A stretch of DNA of 64,000 bases, taken from the NCBI GenBank assembly GCA_031425035.1, contig JANPIN010000106.1, forward strand, positions 17,842 to 81,841, in the 5' to 3' direction. Position numbers and translations under genes: made by a program. The notes beneath the pieces are model-generated. The model saw only the letters and a list, made by a program, of their open reading frames with translations, had not been told where the DNA came from and did not search any database. Source of the DNA: M3007 sp031425035 (lineage in GTDB: Bacteria; Bacteroidota; Bacteroidia; Chitinophagales; Saprospiraceae). Positions 26,024-34,248 of this stretch are shown one piece after another; positions within the stretch are counted from its first letter, which is position 1, and each line of letters starts with the position of its first letter.

Positions 26024-27454
26024 ATGCGCAAGCCCTACGCCCTCTTCTTTTTGCTTTTCTATGGTTTGCCGCTCGTTACGCAAGCCCAGAACATGCTGGT
26101 TTCCGAAGGTATTTCTATTCGTAATGACTACGGCTATGAACTGATCGGTCGTTTGCGGGACCGGATTCTGGTTTTCCGGGATAAATATGAAGATTTTGAA
26201 ATTCAGGCCTTCGATTCCCAGATGCATTTTTCCTGGAGCCGGGAACTGGACGATCTGGAACGCCATGGCGTGCAAATTCTTTCGGTCATCGGCGGGCGCA
26301 ACGATTTTTCCATCGTGTACAAACTGCGCCGGCGCGGTCACTTCCTGCTGCGGGTGCATAAATATGATCCTGGCGCCAATTTGATCGATAGTATGACCAT
26401 CATCGACTACGGCGAGCGGGTATTTACACCCCCCAGCCTGGAAGTCGTGCAAAGCGAGGATCGGAATTATTTTGTGGTCTATAACACGGCGGAACGTAAC
26501 AAAATGGAAAGCGTGTGTTTCCGCCTGGATAAAATGCAGGTCGCCTGGAACAAGAATATTGCGCTGGAAGATAATTACTACGGCACCAATGATGAATCGA
26601 TAACGCTCAGCGATGCGGGCGATCTGTATTTTATTAGTGAAAAAAATAACCGGCGCGCCAAACTGGAAGATCATGCCTTCCATATTTTACGCATCAATGC
26701 CGCTGCGGATGCGCTCCGGGTAACACCGGCCCCCGATTTTCTGACCAACCACATGCAGTTCACCTTCGATAACCAGAATCAGCAACTGGTGGGCGCCGGC
26801 CTGTATTCCGATAAAAATAAGGACCGGGCCAATGGCGTGTTTTTTCTGAAAGCGGCGCCTGATGGGACGGGTCCGGCCGGCCTGCATACGGAACCCTTTG
26901 ATGATAAATTTATCTCCATCGTCCGGCAAAAAGACGTGGCGGACGACAATCGCGGCATCAGTGATGCGGATATTCGAAAGCTGATCCTGCGGCGCGATGG
27001 CGGCGTAATTCTGGTCACCGAAAGGAACCATGAAATTCAGCGCGGATCCGCTGCCGGCCGCGGTTTCTGGCGGGACGGTATGCGGATGGTGGTCGACTTT
27101 TATTTCGATGACCTGCTGATCATGGCGCTACAACCGGACGGGCAGACGCAGTGGAAAACGGTGCTGCATAAAAAACAATACTCCCAGGACGACGACGGCA
27201 CCTTTTCCTCCTTCTTTTTGCATCAGTCGCCCGATAAACTGCGCTTTTTATTCAACGATGAAATCAAATACGAAAATACCTGCAGCGAATACGTGCTTTC
27301 GCCGCTGGGGGAGTTCGACCGGAACAGTCTGTTGAGTACGGCCAATCAGGGCCTGCGTTTGCGTTTTCGGGACGCCGTGCAGATCAGCGCCAGCGAATGC
27401 CTCGTACCCTCCGAGTTCCGGAACAAATTGAAGCTGGTGCTGCTTCGTTTTTAA
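26024..27454 (+). CDS. Hypothetical secreted protein, 476 residues
   Basis: Not recognised. It begins with a signal peptide (MRKPYALFFLLFYGLPLVTQAQ) and continues as a beta-rich, charged soluble protein with repeated short strands of the kind IVYKLRRRGHFLLRVHKYD, GDLYFISEKNN and GGVILVTERNHE. This suggests a propeller-like or other repeated beta fold. There is no lipobox and no recognisable sorting domain at the end (LKLVLLRF). Likely periplasmic or outer-membrane associated. It is divergent from aroQ and convergent with the gene ending at 27461. Confidence 0.75.
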   Translation: MRKPYALFFLLFYGLPLVTQAQNMLVSEGISIRNDYGYELIGRLRDRILVFRDKYEDFEIQAFDSQMHFSWSRELDDLERHGVQILSVIGGRNDFSIVYKLRRRGHFLLRVHKYDPGANLIDSMTIIDYGERVFTPPSLEVVQSEDRNYFVVYNTAERNKMESVCFRLDKMQVAWNKNIALEDNYYGTNDESITLSDAGDLYFISEKNNRRAKLEDHAFHILRINAAADALRVTPAPDFLTNHMQFTFDNQNQQLVGAGLYSDKNKDRANGVFFLKAAPDGTGPAGLHTEPFDDKFISIVRQKDVADDNRGISDADIRKLILRRDGGVILVTERNHEIQRGSAAGRGFWRDGMRMVVDFYFDDLLIMALQPDGQTQWKTVLHKKQYSQDDDGTFSSFFLHQSPDKLRFLFNDEIKYENTCSEYVLSPLGEFDRNSLLSTANQGLRLRFRDAVQISASECLVPSEFRNKLKLVLLRF

Positions 27455-27460
27455 AATTGC

Positions 27461-28147
27461 TCAGCTTTGTTCCACCGCGAAACGGCAGAAATCTTCGGCC
27501 AGCAGCAGTGTTTTTCCGGGAAAATGCCGGCGCGGATGTAAATGCCGCTGCATGGCCGGGGCTACCCCGCCGTCTTTTTCCAGAAAATTCATCAGCGTCC
27601 GCAGCACTTTGAAACAGCGGGCAGGATCATTTTCCTGCGGTATATCCCGGGCGCCGAAGTACACGAGCGCTTTCCGGAAATTTTCAAATTCATAGGGCGC
27701 ATAATTTTCCGGGTAGGCGAAGGCCAGATAAAGTGAGATCATGCGGTAATCGCCGTGGTAGTGGTTGTTTTCTATGGAAGCGATGTGGGCGCGTTTATAA
27801 TCGCGGAGCAGTTCGTCGCAGCCGAAAAGAAACTGGCCAATCCGGGCTTCCACGTCGCGGGTCTCGTTCAACAGGCTGTCGAACATCATGCGGACCATCG
27901 AAGGGTCCATTTTCCAGAATTCCTGCATCATTTTCTTGGGATACCAGTTCTCCTGTTGCCAGAGGCGGCGGGTCTCGGTGTTCTGAAAACTCAGATCGAA
28001 CATTTCTGCCGGGTCGGCGGCCTGCGGATTCCACTGCGCCTGAAAATGCTGAATCGCTTCCCATTTATACACGCCCGGGTGGTGTTTCGTGGTGGCAAGC
28101 CATTGTTTATAGCCGGCTATAGTCGGGTGGATTTTGGCGAGGAGCAT
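27461..28147 (-). CDS. Hypothetical protein, 228 residues
   Basis: Start chosen at 28147 (MLLAKIHPTIAGYKQWL); the frame extends 18 codons upstream into a terminator hairpin. The protein is soluble, rich in aromatic residues and mainly helical, with the segments GVYKWEAIQHFQAQW, MFDLSFQNTETRRLWQQENW, HYHGDYRMISLYLAFAYP and the late KVLRTLMNFLEKDGG. It somewhat recalls the N-terminal domains found before McrB-type AAA domains in Bacteroidota, but no nucleotide-binding motif is present here and I do not assign a function. Confidence 0.7.
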   Translation of the reverse strand: MLLAKIHPTIAGYKQWLATTKHHPGVYKWEAIQHFQAQWNPQAADPAEMFDLSFQNTETRRLWQQENWYPKKMMQEFWKMDPSMVRMMFDSLLNETRDVEARIGQFLFGCDELLRDYKRAHIASIENNHYHGDYRMISLYLAFAYPENYAPYEFENFRKALVYFGARDIPQENDPARCFKVLRTLMNFLEKDGGVAPAMQRHLHPRRHFPGKTLLLAEDFCRFAVEQS

Positions 28148-28180
28148 CGTTTTTTGGCGCAAAAATAGCGCTTGCAACCT

Positions 28181-28217
28181 AAAAAACGCCGGGCCACCCA
28201 TTGCGGCACCCGGCGTT
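28181..28217 (-). terminator. Rho-independent terminator
   Basis: AACGCCGGG at 28185-28193 pairs with CCCGGCGTT at 28209-28217. On the minus strand it is followed by TTTTTT. It ends transcription from the LytTR gene about 175 bases downstream of its stop and just before the next minus-strand gene. Confidence 0.7.
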
Positions 28218-28391
28218 AAACCAAACCCTTACTGTGTGTCTTTTTAAATTTGTTGTCCCCACCGCCCCCGGCCCGCTCGCTTTGCAGTGCAAGGCCTGGA
28301 AATGGGTGCTTTGTGTTTACTTGTTGGGAGCAGGTGGAAACAACGCTGGTTTTTCAGGGAACTACAGGGTACCGGTTTTTGGGGTTCGTTT

Positions 28392-28847
28392 TCATCCAAA
28401 ATAGCTGCGTAGGGAACCCAGAAATAACTCTTTTTGTCCGGCCGACACCACCAGCGTGCTGCCGTTTTGGAGCACCACATGGCCGCCTTTGCCTCGGACA
28501 TATTTTTTTAAATGTTTCAAATGGATGGTATGCGAACGGTGGATCCGCGCAAAAGACCGTTCCGGCAACAGCATTTCCACTTCGCGCAGGGTTTTACAAA
28601 CCAGCACCTGCCGCTTGTCCGTGAAATGCAGGGTCGTGTAATTGCCGTTGGCTTCCAGGTAGGCAATGTGTTTTATTTTTTCAAAACACAGTCCTTCCAT
28701 CGTCGGCAACACAATTTTGCCACTTTGGCCGGCCGTCGGGGCAACGGGCGGCTCGAAATGGCGGTCCGGGGCAATGGAAATAGATCGGGCACTGCCCTTT
28801 GGTTCGATGGGGTCGGTATTCAGCAGGGAAAGCGAAAGAGCATTCAT
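28392..28847 (-). CDS. LytTR domain DNA-binding protein
   Basis: A 151-residue protein whose last 100 residues form a LytTR domain: HIAYLEANGNYTTLHF, VCKTLREVEMLLPERSFARIHRSHTIHLKHLKKYVRG and a final GSTLVVSAGQKELFLGSLR. There is no response-regulator receiver domain, only about 45 N-terminal residues of low complexity. LytTR domains bind direct repeats upstream of target genes; stand-alone forms exist in Bacteroidota. A histidine kinase gene is not adjacent. A well-formed TTG-N20-TACTTTTG promoter lies upstream. Confidence 0.92.
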   Translation of the reverse strand: MNALSLSLLNTDPIEPKGSARSISIAPDRHFEPPVAPTAGQSGKIVLPTMEGLCFEKIKHIAYLEANGNYTTLHFTDKRQVLVCKTLREVEMLLPERSFARIHRSHTIHLKHLKKYVRGKGGHVVLQNGSTLVVSAGQKELFLGSLRSYFG

Positions 28848-28898
28848 GAGCAGTATATTTTAGGAGCCGTGCAAATTGTGTGGCGTCTTTTTCTGAAA

Positions 28899-28929
28899 CA
28901 AAAGTAGGACGACCTGCCGGAGCCGGCAA
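28899..28929 (-). promoter_or_regulatory. Bacteroidota-type promoter of the LytTR gene
   Basis: Read on the minus strand: TTG (28929-28927), 20 bases, then TACTTTTG (28906-28899). This gives a 5' leader of about 45 bases before the ATG at 28847. Confidence 0.7.
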
Positions 28930-29019
28930 CCCAAGTTTGACCATAAGTCAGGTTTCCGGCTCAATTTTTGGTTTTGCGAAATGCGGAAATAAGCACACTT
29001 TTGAGCGCACAAGCAGACA

Positions 29020-30552
29020 ATGGCCAAGACTCCTTCCGAGAAATTGTATCAACTCATTCAAGCGCTCTCTCCGGCAGAAAAGCGCTATTTCCGCATCTTT
29101 GTACGGGGTAAAACCGTTCGAAACAGCAAATACCTGCAGCTTTTCGAAGGGATGGCCCAGATGGATCAACTGGACGAAGAGGCCCTCAAAACGAAGATTT
29201 ATAAAAGTCAGGCGGTTGAAGGCAAAAAATACTCGGAATTGAAGGCGTATTTATACGATTTGCTGCTGAAATGCCTGCAATCCTTTGATGAACAGCATTC
29301 GGTGGATCACCGGCTGAACCAGTTAATGCAGAGCGTCAGCGTGCTTTTCAAACGTGGACAGTACGATAACTGCGACGAACTGCTGCATAAAGCCGGGAAA
29401 CTGGCCCGGCATTACGAGCGCTTTGGGCACGTGCTGGAAGTTGTCAACTGGGAAAAGCAACTGGCCTACACCCGTATGGACGTCGATTTTCTGCATAAAA
29501 ACCTGGAGCAATTGCATGATCAGGAGAGTCGCGCGCTGGAGCAGTTGCGTAATGCGGTCGATTACCGCAAGACGTTTTTTGAAGTGTACACCATTATCAA
29601 ACAGGAAACCACCCAGCGCGGCGGGGATCGTCATGTGCGGTTGCAGCAATCGGTGCAGCAGCCGGCCTTTGCGGATCCGGACCTGGCCACCTCGCATAAG
29701 GCCCGGGTTACGTACTACCGAACCCTGAATTTATACCACTATGCGCAGGCCGAATACCCTGAATTTTATGATACCGGCCAGAAACTGATCGCTTTGCTGG
29801 AGTCCCAGCCGCATTTTTTAAAAGAAAACATCGCCGATTACATCGCTGCCCTGAGCAACCTGATCCTTTCCTGCGGGCTGCTGGGCAAGTTCCAGGAAGT
29901 GCGGACGGCGCTGGAAAAACTGCGGCATCTACAGGCCCTGACCGTCGATGACCGGCAAAAAATACACCGGCAGTATTTCACCAACCGCTTCGCCCTGTGC
30001 ATTTATACCGGCGAATTCGAGGAAGCCCGTCAGGAAATGATCCATTGCCAACGCGAGGCGGCAGATTTTGATCCGCACCACTATGAAACGGCCAGTTTTT
30101 ACTTTCAATACTGCGTCATCTGCCTGGGCTGCGGCGATTACGATAGTGCGCTGGACTACCTGAATCAGTGGTTGAACCAGCCGCGTTCGGTGGATCGGGA
30201 GGATTTGCAGAGTCTGGCGCGCATGATCTCGCTCATCCTCCACTTCGAACTAGGCAATATGGTACTGCTGGAATCGCTCATCCGCTCGGCGACGCGTTTT
30301 ATGCAAAAGAAAAACCGCCTGTTCGAGCTGGAACGGCGGTTCATACATTTTATGGCCGATTTGATCCGGGCGGCCAACCGGGCGGAGCAGCAACCGGTGT
30401 TCGAGAAAATGGAGGCCGAACTCAGTTTATTACCCGGTGCAAAATCGCTGCTGCAAACCTTTGATCTGGAAGCCTGGCTCGAGAGCAAGATTACCGGACA
30501 TAGTTTTGCAGCAGCAGTGCGCCTGAAACGGCAGGCAGACACCGGAACCTGA
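29020..30552 (+). CDS. Hypothetical all-helical repeat protein, 510 residues (TPR-like)
   Basis: Not assigned to a named family. The sequence is almost wholly helical, without signal peptide or membrane segments. It begins MAKTPSEKLYQLIQALSPAEKRYFRIF and continues with degenerate 34-residue-like helical hairpins, for instance KRGQYDNCDELLHKAGKLA, LGKFQEVRTALEKLRHL and CGDYDSALDYLNQWLNQ, which have the spacing of tetratricopeptide repeats. Such solenoids act as protein-protein adaptors in the cytoplasm. It converges, three bases apart, on the small RiPP-like precursor gene. Confidence 0.75.
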   Translation: MAKTPSEKLYQLIQALSPAEKRYFRIFVRGKTVRNSKYLQLFEGMAQMDQLDEEALKTKIYKSQAVEGKKYSELKAYLYDLLLKCLQSFDEQHSVDHRLNQLMQSVSVLFKRGQYDNCDELLHKAGKLARHYERFGHVLEVVNWEKQLAYTRMDVDFLHKNLEQLHDQESRALEQLRNAVDYRKTFFEVYTIIKQETTQRGGDRHVRLQQSVQQPAFADPDLATSHKARVTYYRTLNLYHYAQAEYPEFYDTGQKLIALLESQPHFLKENIADYIAALSNLILSCGLLGKFQEVRTALEKLRHLQALTVDDRQKIHRQYFTNRFALCIYTGEFEEARQEMIHCQREAADFDPHHYETASFYFQYCVICLGCGDYDSALDYLNQWLNQPRSVDREDLQSLARMISLILHFELGNMVLLESLIRSATRFMQKKNRLFELERRFIHFMADLIRAANRAEQQPVFEKMEAELSLLPGAKSLLQTFDLEAWLESKITGHSFAAAVRLKRQADTGT

Positions 30553-30555
30553 AAA

Positions 30556-30768
30556 TCAACCGATGCTGTTGGGGTTATGCGCAGGGCTGGCAAAAGTTTC
30601 GACGACATCCGCGCGGGTATCCACCGCCGTCCAGCGGGTCCGGTACGCCACGCGGCGTCCTTTGACGGTCATGTAACCGCCTTTGACCTGGTTCATTTCG
30701 GATGGATCCAAACTGGTGATGAAACTTTCTACCTGAAGATCAGCGAGTGTAAATTTTTCTTTGCCCAT
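30556..30768 (-). CDS. Pinensin-like RiPP precursor peptide (double-glycine leader, cysteine-free core)
   Basis: A 70-residue peptide. The first 31 residues (KFTLADLQVESFITSL, then EMNQVKGG) resemble the leaders of pinensin-type lanthipeptide precursors of Bacteroidota, which carry an L..L.V.SF.T.L block before a GG cleavage site. The 39 residues after GG (YMTVKGRRVAYRTRWTAVD...ASPAHNPNSIG) contain threonines and serines but no cysteine, so lanthionine rings cannot form within this core. No LanB, LanC, protease or transporter gene lies within the window, so it is an orphan precursor here. The leader similarity is from memory of the family; maturation is unknown. Confidence 0.65.
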   Translation of the reverse strand: MGKEKFTLADLQVESFITSLDPSEMNQVKGGYMTVKGRRVAYRTRWTAVDTRADVVETFASPAHNPNSIG

Positions 30769-30936
30769 ACGAGAGACGATTTAAAAGTGATGAGATGGTA
30801 ACTTTCGGAAACTTCTCGAAAGATAAGACCCGTCAGCAGGGGGCGTTGACCAACTTTTTGCAAAAGTCAGGTTTCTGATGGATGCGTGCCGCTGTCATCT
30901 TCCACTTTTTAAAGCGGGAAAGTCCGCCGGACGCCA

Positions 30937-31404
30937 TCAAAGATAACGAAAAACCAGTTCCGGTTCAAATCCTGTACGGATCATAGCCGACGCGGTTTTT
31001 TCGCGGGCTAGCGGGTCGCCGGCATAGTGCTGCCGTTTTTTGTCGAGCTGTTCCTGCAGGATGCGCTCATATTCTTCCTGATCGATGGCATTCAACGCCT
31101 GTTGCACCAGTTCCGGCTGAATGTCGCGCATGCGCAGTTCCATGCGAATCCGCACCCGGCCCCAGTGGTTCATGCGGAATTTGCCTCCGGCGAAGGCCAG
31201 CGCAAAACGCTCCTCATTATAAAAGCCGTCTTCCTGGAGGACGTGTAGAATTTGCTCGGCGTCTTCGCCGCGTACGCCCAGTTCGGTGAGCCGCGTGCGC
31301 ACTTCTTTCGGGCAGCGTTCGCGGTAGGCGCAAAAATTTTCTAGTTTCGGTAAAGCCTCGTCCACAGTGAGTGGCTGGGCTGGTTTTTTTCTTTGGAAAG
31401 GCAT
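30937..31404 (-). CDS. recX: Regulatory protein RecX
   Basis: Start chosen at 31404 (MPFQRKKPAQPLTV), giving 155 residues. The frame extends eight codons further, but that longer start would lie inside the tRNA terminator hairpin. The helical tandem modules of RecX are visible: ALPKLENFCAYRERCPKEVRTRLTELG, then EDAEQILHVLQEDGFYNEERFALAFA, GKFRMNHWGRVRIRMELRMR, and the YERILQEQLDKK region. RecX binds RecA filaments and limits strand exchange. recA is not adjacent, as is common in Bacteroidota. Confidence 0.88.
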   Translation of the reverse strand: MPFQRKKPAQPLTVDEALPKLENFCAYRERCPKEVRTRLTELGVRGEDAEQILHVLQEDGFYNEERFALAFAGGKFRMNHWGRVRIRMELRMRDIQPELVQQALNAIDQEEYERILQEQLDKKRQHYAGDPLAREKTASAMIRTGFEPELVFRYL

Positions 31405-31415
31405 GGAACGAAGAT

Positions 31416-31448
31416 AAAAAAAGTCCAACAGTTTTCACTGTTGAACTT
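31416..31448 (-). terminator. Rho-independent terminator after tRNA-Asp
   Basis: AAGTCCAACAGT (31421-31432) pairs with ACTGTTGAACTT (31437-31448) with one mismatch around a TTTC loop. On the minus strand it is followed by a run of seven Ts. It begins five bases after the tRNA 3' end. Confidence 0.75.
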
Positions 31449-31452
31449 TCTG

Positions 31453-31526
31453 CGGACCGGACGGGACTCGAACCCGCGACCTCCGCCGTGACAGGGCGGC
31501 ATTCTAACCAACTGAACTACCGATCC
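31453..31526 (-). tRNA. tRNA-Asp (anticodon GTC)
   Basis: A 74-base cloverleaf on the minus strand. The acceptor stem pairs GGATCGG with CCGGTCC, the D-arm is GTTC/GAAT with loop AGTTGGTTA, the anticodon stem is CCGCC/GGCGG around CTGTCAC (anticodon GTC), and the T-arm is GCGGG TTCGAGT CCCGT. The discriminator base is G, as usual for tRNA-Asp. The 3' CCA is not encoded and must be added. Confidence 0.97.
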
Positions 31527-31553
31527 CGGTAGTGCTTCCTTTCAAAAGCGGGG

Positions 31554-31585
31554 CAAAGATAGAATCTTTTACTTCGCACGGCCAA
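31554..31585 (-). promoter_or_regulatory. Bacteroidota-type promoter of tRNA-Asp
   Basis: On the minus strand TTG (31585-31583), 21 bases, then TATCTTTG (31561-31554). Transcription would start about 20 bases before the mature 5' end at 31526. Confidence 0.75.
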
Positions 31586-31653
31586 GCGTTTTAAAAAAAA
31601 CCTTTAAAAAATTACCGGAGCCTCGCCTGGAAAGAAAATCCGGCCACGCAATG

Positions 31654-31661
31654 TACCTTTG
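31654..31661 (+). promoter_or_regulatory. TAnnTTTG -7 box upstream of accA
   Basis: TACCTTTG lies about 90 bases before the accA start. No -33 TTG is found at the usual distance. Confidence 0.4.
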
Positions 31662-31750
31662 TCCCCGCCAGAAAATAAATGTCAACTTTTTAACCCTCTA
31701 CCTTTTACTGTTCGGTTCCATTCGCGTATCCAAAACCAACTTGGCTGATT

Positions 31751-32737
31751 ATGGCAATGACCTTTATGGATTTTGAAAAACCACTCGAAGCCCTCTACGA
31801 GCAGTTGGAAAAACTGAAAGATGTCGGGGAGAAAGGCGAGCTGGACGTATCCGACATGGTACTGGAGCTGGAAACGAAAATCCACGCCAAGCGCGAAGAG
31901 ATTTTCTCAAGCCTCAACGGCTGGCAGAAAGTCCAGTTGTCCAGACATCCGGAGCGGCCCTACACGCTGTTCTACGTCAACACGATCTGTGATAAATTCA
32001 TCGAGCTGCATGGCGACCGCTATGCCGGCGACGACCACGCGATTGTCGGCGGTCTGGGCATGATCAACGGGCAAACGGTGATGATTATCGGTCACCAGAA
32101 AGGCGCCAACACCAAAATGCGCCAGTACCGCAATTTCGGGATGGCCAATCCGGAAGGCTACCGCAAAGCGCTGCGCCTGATGAAGATGGCCGAACGCTTC
32201 GGTTTTCCGGTCGTTACCCTCATCGATACGCCCGGCGCTTTCCCGGGTCTGGAAGCCGAACAGCGCGGCCAGGCCGAGGCCATTGCCCGCAATCTGTTCG
32301 AAATGGCCCAACTTCGGGTGCCTATTATTTGTTACATCATCGGCGAAGGCGCATCGGGTGGCGCACTGGGCATCGGCCTGGGCGATAAAGTCTTCATGCT
32401 GGAACATACCTGGTACTCGGTTATTTCTCCGGAAAACTGCTCGACCATCCTCTGGCACTCCTGGGATTTTAAAGAACAGGCCGCCGAAGCGCTCAAACTG
32501 GATGCGGAAAATATGCTGAACTTCCGCCTGATCGACGGTATTCTGAAAGAGCCCATGGGCGGCGCACACAATGCCCCGGAAGTGATGGCCGAAACGCTGA
32601 AAAATCATATTCTGGCCCAGTTAGCCGTTTTAGTGCCGCAGGATCCGGAAGAACGGATCACCACGCGGATCGAAAAATACAGCGCCATGGGTAATTACCG
32701 CGAGTTGCCGGCGCCGGGTAAGAACAAGAGAAAATAG
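31751..32737 (+). CDS. accA: Acetyl-CoA carboxylase carboxyltransferase subunit alpha
   Basis: A 328-residue subunit with the AccA N-terminal coiled region (FEKPLEALYEQLEKL) and the carboxyltransferase core: RPYTLFYV, FIELHGDRYAGDDHAIVGG, GHQKG, NFGMANPEGYRKALRLM, LIDTPGAFPG and GEGASGGALGIG, then SPENCSTILW. With AccD it transfers carboxyl from biotin-BCCP to acetyl-CoA, the first committed step of fatty acid synthesis. Length is normal. accD, accB and accC are not in the window. A GTG/ATG start slightly downstream (MTFMDF) is a possible alternative. Confidence 0.97.
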   Translation: MAMTFMDFEKPLEALYEQLEKLKDVGEKGELDVSDMVLELETKIHAKREEIFSSLNGWQKVQLSRHPERPYTLFYVNTICDKFIELHGDRYAGDDHAIVGGLGMINGQTVMIIGHQKGANTKMRQYRNFGMANPEGYRKALRLMKMAERFGFPVVTLIDTPGAFPGLEAEQRGQAEAIARNLFEMAQLRVPIICYIIGEGASGGALGIGLGDKVFMLEHTWYSVISPENCSTILWHSWDFKEQAAEALKLDAENMLNFRLIDGILKEPMGGAHNAPEVMAETLKNHILAQLAVLVPQDPEERITTRIEKYSAMGNYRELPAPGKNKRK

Positions 32738-32818
32738 AAAAGGCCCTTGGCCGCCTCCAATTCTTCCTCAATGACCGACCATTCACCAACTGATTGAGCG
32801 GTCAAAAACGCACTAACC

Positions 32819-33370
32819 ATGTTGGAAAGAATTCGTTTCGCTTTTTTTAAAAGAGCCTTGCGTCGGGCGCTGGCCTTCCTCAAAAGACAGCGCCGTACCC
32901 ATACCCTCCGGAGTGCGCGAACCATCGGGCTGTTGTTCGATGCCGCCAATCCTAAAAATCAGCGGGAAATCGTGGAATTCGCCAAAAGCCTGGAGAAAAA
33001 CGGTAAACAGGTCCGCCTGCTGGGTTACTTCGCGACCCGGGAGACGCCCGGTCAGCACCCATTCGATTACTTTTATAAAAAAGAGACCAACTGGACCGGC
33101 CAGCCGAAAAGTGAGAAAGCCCTGGCCTTTACCGGCGAAAAATTTGACCTGCTGATCAGCCTCAACCCCGCTGACGAACGCCCCCTGGAGTGGATAAGCC
33201 AACTCTCGCCGGCCGCCATGAAAATTGGCCTGGTGACGGAACATCCGCATGACTACGATATGCAACTAGAGATCCCGGCCGATAAAGGCTTCGCTTTCTT
33301 CGCCGAACAACTACACCTTTATTTAGATAAAATTGTCCTGACCACAAATGAGCCTGCACGAGCGATTTAG
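32819..33370 (+). CDS. DUF6913 family protein
   Basis: A 183-residue soluble protein with a basic N-terminal helix (FFKRALRRALAFLKRQRR) and a mixed alpha/beta core: RTIGLLFDAANPKNQREIV, GKQVRLLGYF, FDLLISLNP and a final helical part AFFAEQLHLYLDKIVLT. This fits the family described as DUF6913, often found directly before dapA in Bacteroidota. The gene overlaps the dapA start by 23 bases, so coupled translation is likely. The function is unknown; the constant neighbourhood suggests a link to lysine/diaminopimelate synthesis or cell-wall supply. Confidence 0.75.
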   Translation: MLERIRFAFFKRALRRALAFLKRQRRTHTLRSARTIGLLFDAANPKNQREIVEFAKSLEKNGKQVRLLGYFATRETPGQHPFDYFYKKETNWTGQPKSEKALAFTGEKFDLLISLNPADERPLEWISQLSPAAMKIGLVTEHPHDYDMQLEIPADKGFAFFAEQLHLYLDKIVLTTNEPARAI

Positions 33371-34238
33371 AGGAACCGGTGTTGCCCTGGTGACGCCTTT
33401 TAAAAATGGACAAATCGACTGGGAAGACCTCGAAAAAGTCATCGAGCACGTGCTGGCCGGCGGCGTTGAATTTCTGGTTAGCCTGGGAACGACCGGGGAA
33501 TCGGTCACGCTTTCCGACGAGGAACACCGCGCCATTCTTGATTTCACCATTAAGATCAACCGCGGGCGCGTGCCCCTGGTCGCCGGTATTTTTGGCGGTA
33601 ATAACACGCATGCGCTGGTGGAAAAGGTCGCGCAATACAACTTTGAAGGCATCGACGCGCTGTTATCCAGCAACCCATCCTATAGCAAACCGGGGCAGGA
33701 AGGCATTTTTCAACACTACATGGCCCTGGCCGAGGTGTCGCCGAAGCCCATTATTATTTACAACGTACCCAGCCGTACCGCTTCTAACCTGACGGCCGAA
33801 ACGACCCTGCGCCTCGCCCATGCCAGCGATAAATTTCTCGGCATCAAGGAGGCCTCGGACGATATTTACCAGGTCACTAAAATCATTAAAGGCAAACCGA
33901 AGCACTTCCTGGTGCTGAGCGGCGATGACTTCATTACGCTGCCCCTCATCGCTTCGGGCGGCGACGGCGTCATTTCGGTCATTGCCAATACGGTGCCGCG
34001 CCCCTTCACGAACATGGTGCGGGCGGCCCTCCGGCAGGACATGACCACCGCGCAGGAGTTCAATTTTCAACTGCTGGAAATGTATAAGTTACTGTTCATC
34101 GAAGGCAATCCGGTGGGCGTAAAAGCGGCGATGGAACTGCAGGGCCTGTGCAGCCGCGACGTGCGTTTACCGCTGGTGCCCATGACCGAATCCGGGGTGC
34201 ACCTGATCATGGCGGAGCTGGAAAAAGTACTGGGCTAA
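33348..34238 (+). CDS. dapA: 4-hydroxy-tetrahydrodipicolinate synthase
   Basis: A 296-residue TIM-barrel aldolase beginning RFRGTGVALVTPFKNGQIDW, with the pyruvate-binding loop GTTGESVTLSDEEH, the catalytic tyrosine in IIYNVPSRTASNL near residue 139, and the Schiff-base lysine in FLGIKEASDD near residue 167. GGDGVISVIAN follows. It condenses pyruvate and aspartate semialdehyde toward lysine and diaminopimelate. All active-site features are present and the length is normal. Confidence 0.97.
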   Translation: MSLHERFRGTGVALVTPFKNGQIDWEDLEKVIEHVLAGGVEFLVSLGTTGESVTLSDEEHRAILDFTIKINRGRVPLVAGIFGGNNTHALVEKVAQYNFEGIDALLSSNPSYSKPGQEGIFQHYMALAEVSPKPIIIYNVPSRTASNLTAETTLRLAHASDKFLGIKEASDDIYQVTKIIKGKPKHFLVLSGDDFITLPLIASGGDGVISVIANTVPRPFTNMVRAALRQDMTTAQEFNFQLLEMYKLLFIEGNPVGVKAAMELQGLCSRDVRLPLVPMTESGVHLIMAELEKVLG

Positions 34239-34248
34239 ACGGATCCCC

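Noticed and set aside
28250..28624. Plus-strand frame over the terminator and LytTR gene
   Set aside because: It is antisense to the LytTR domain and has no conserved features.
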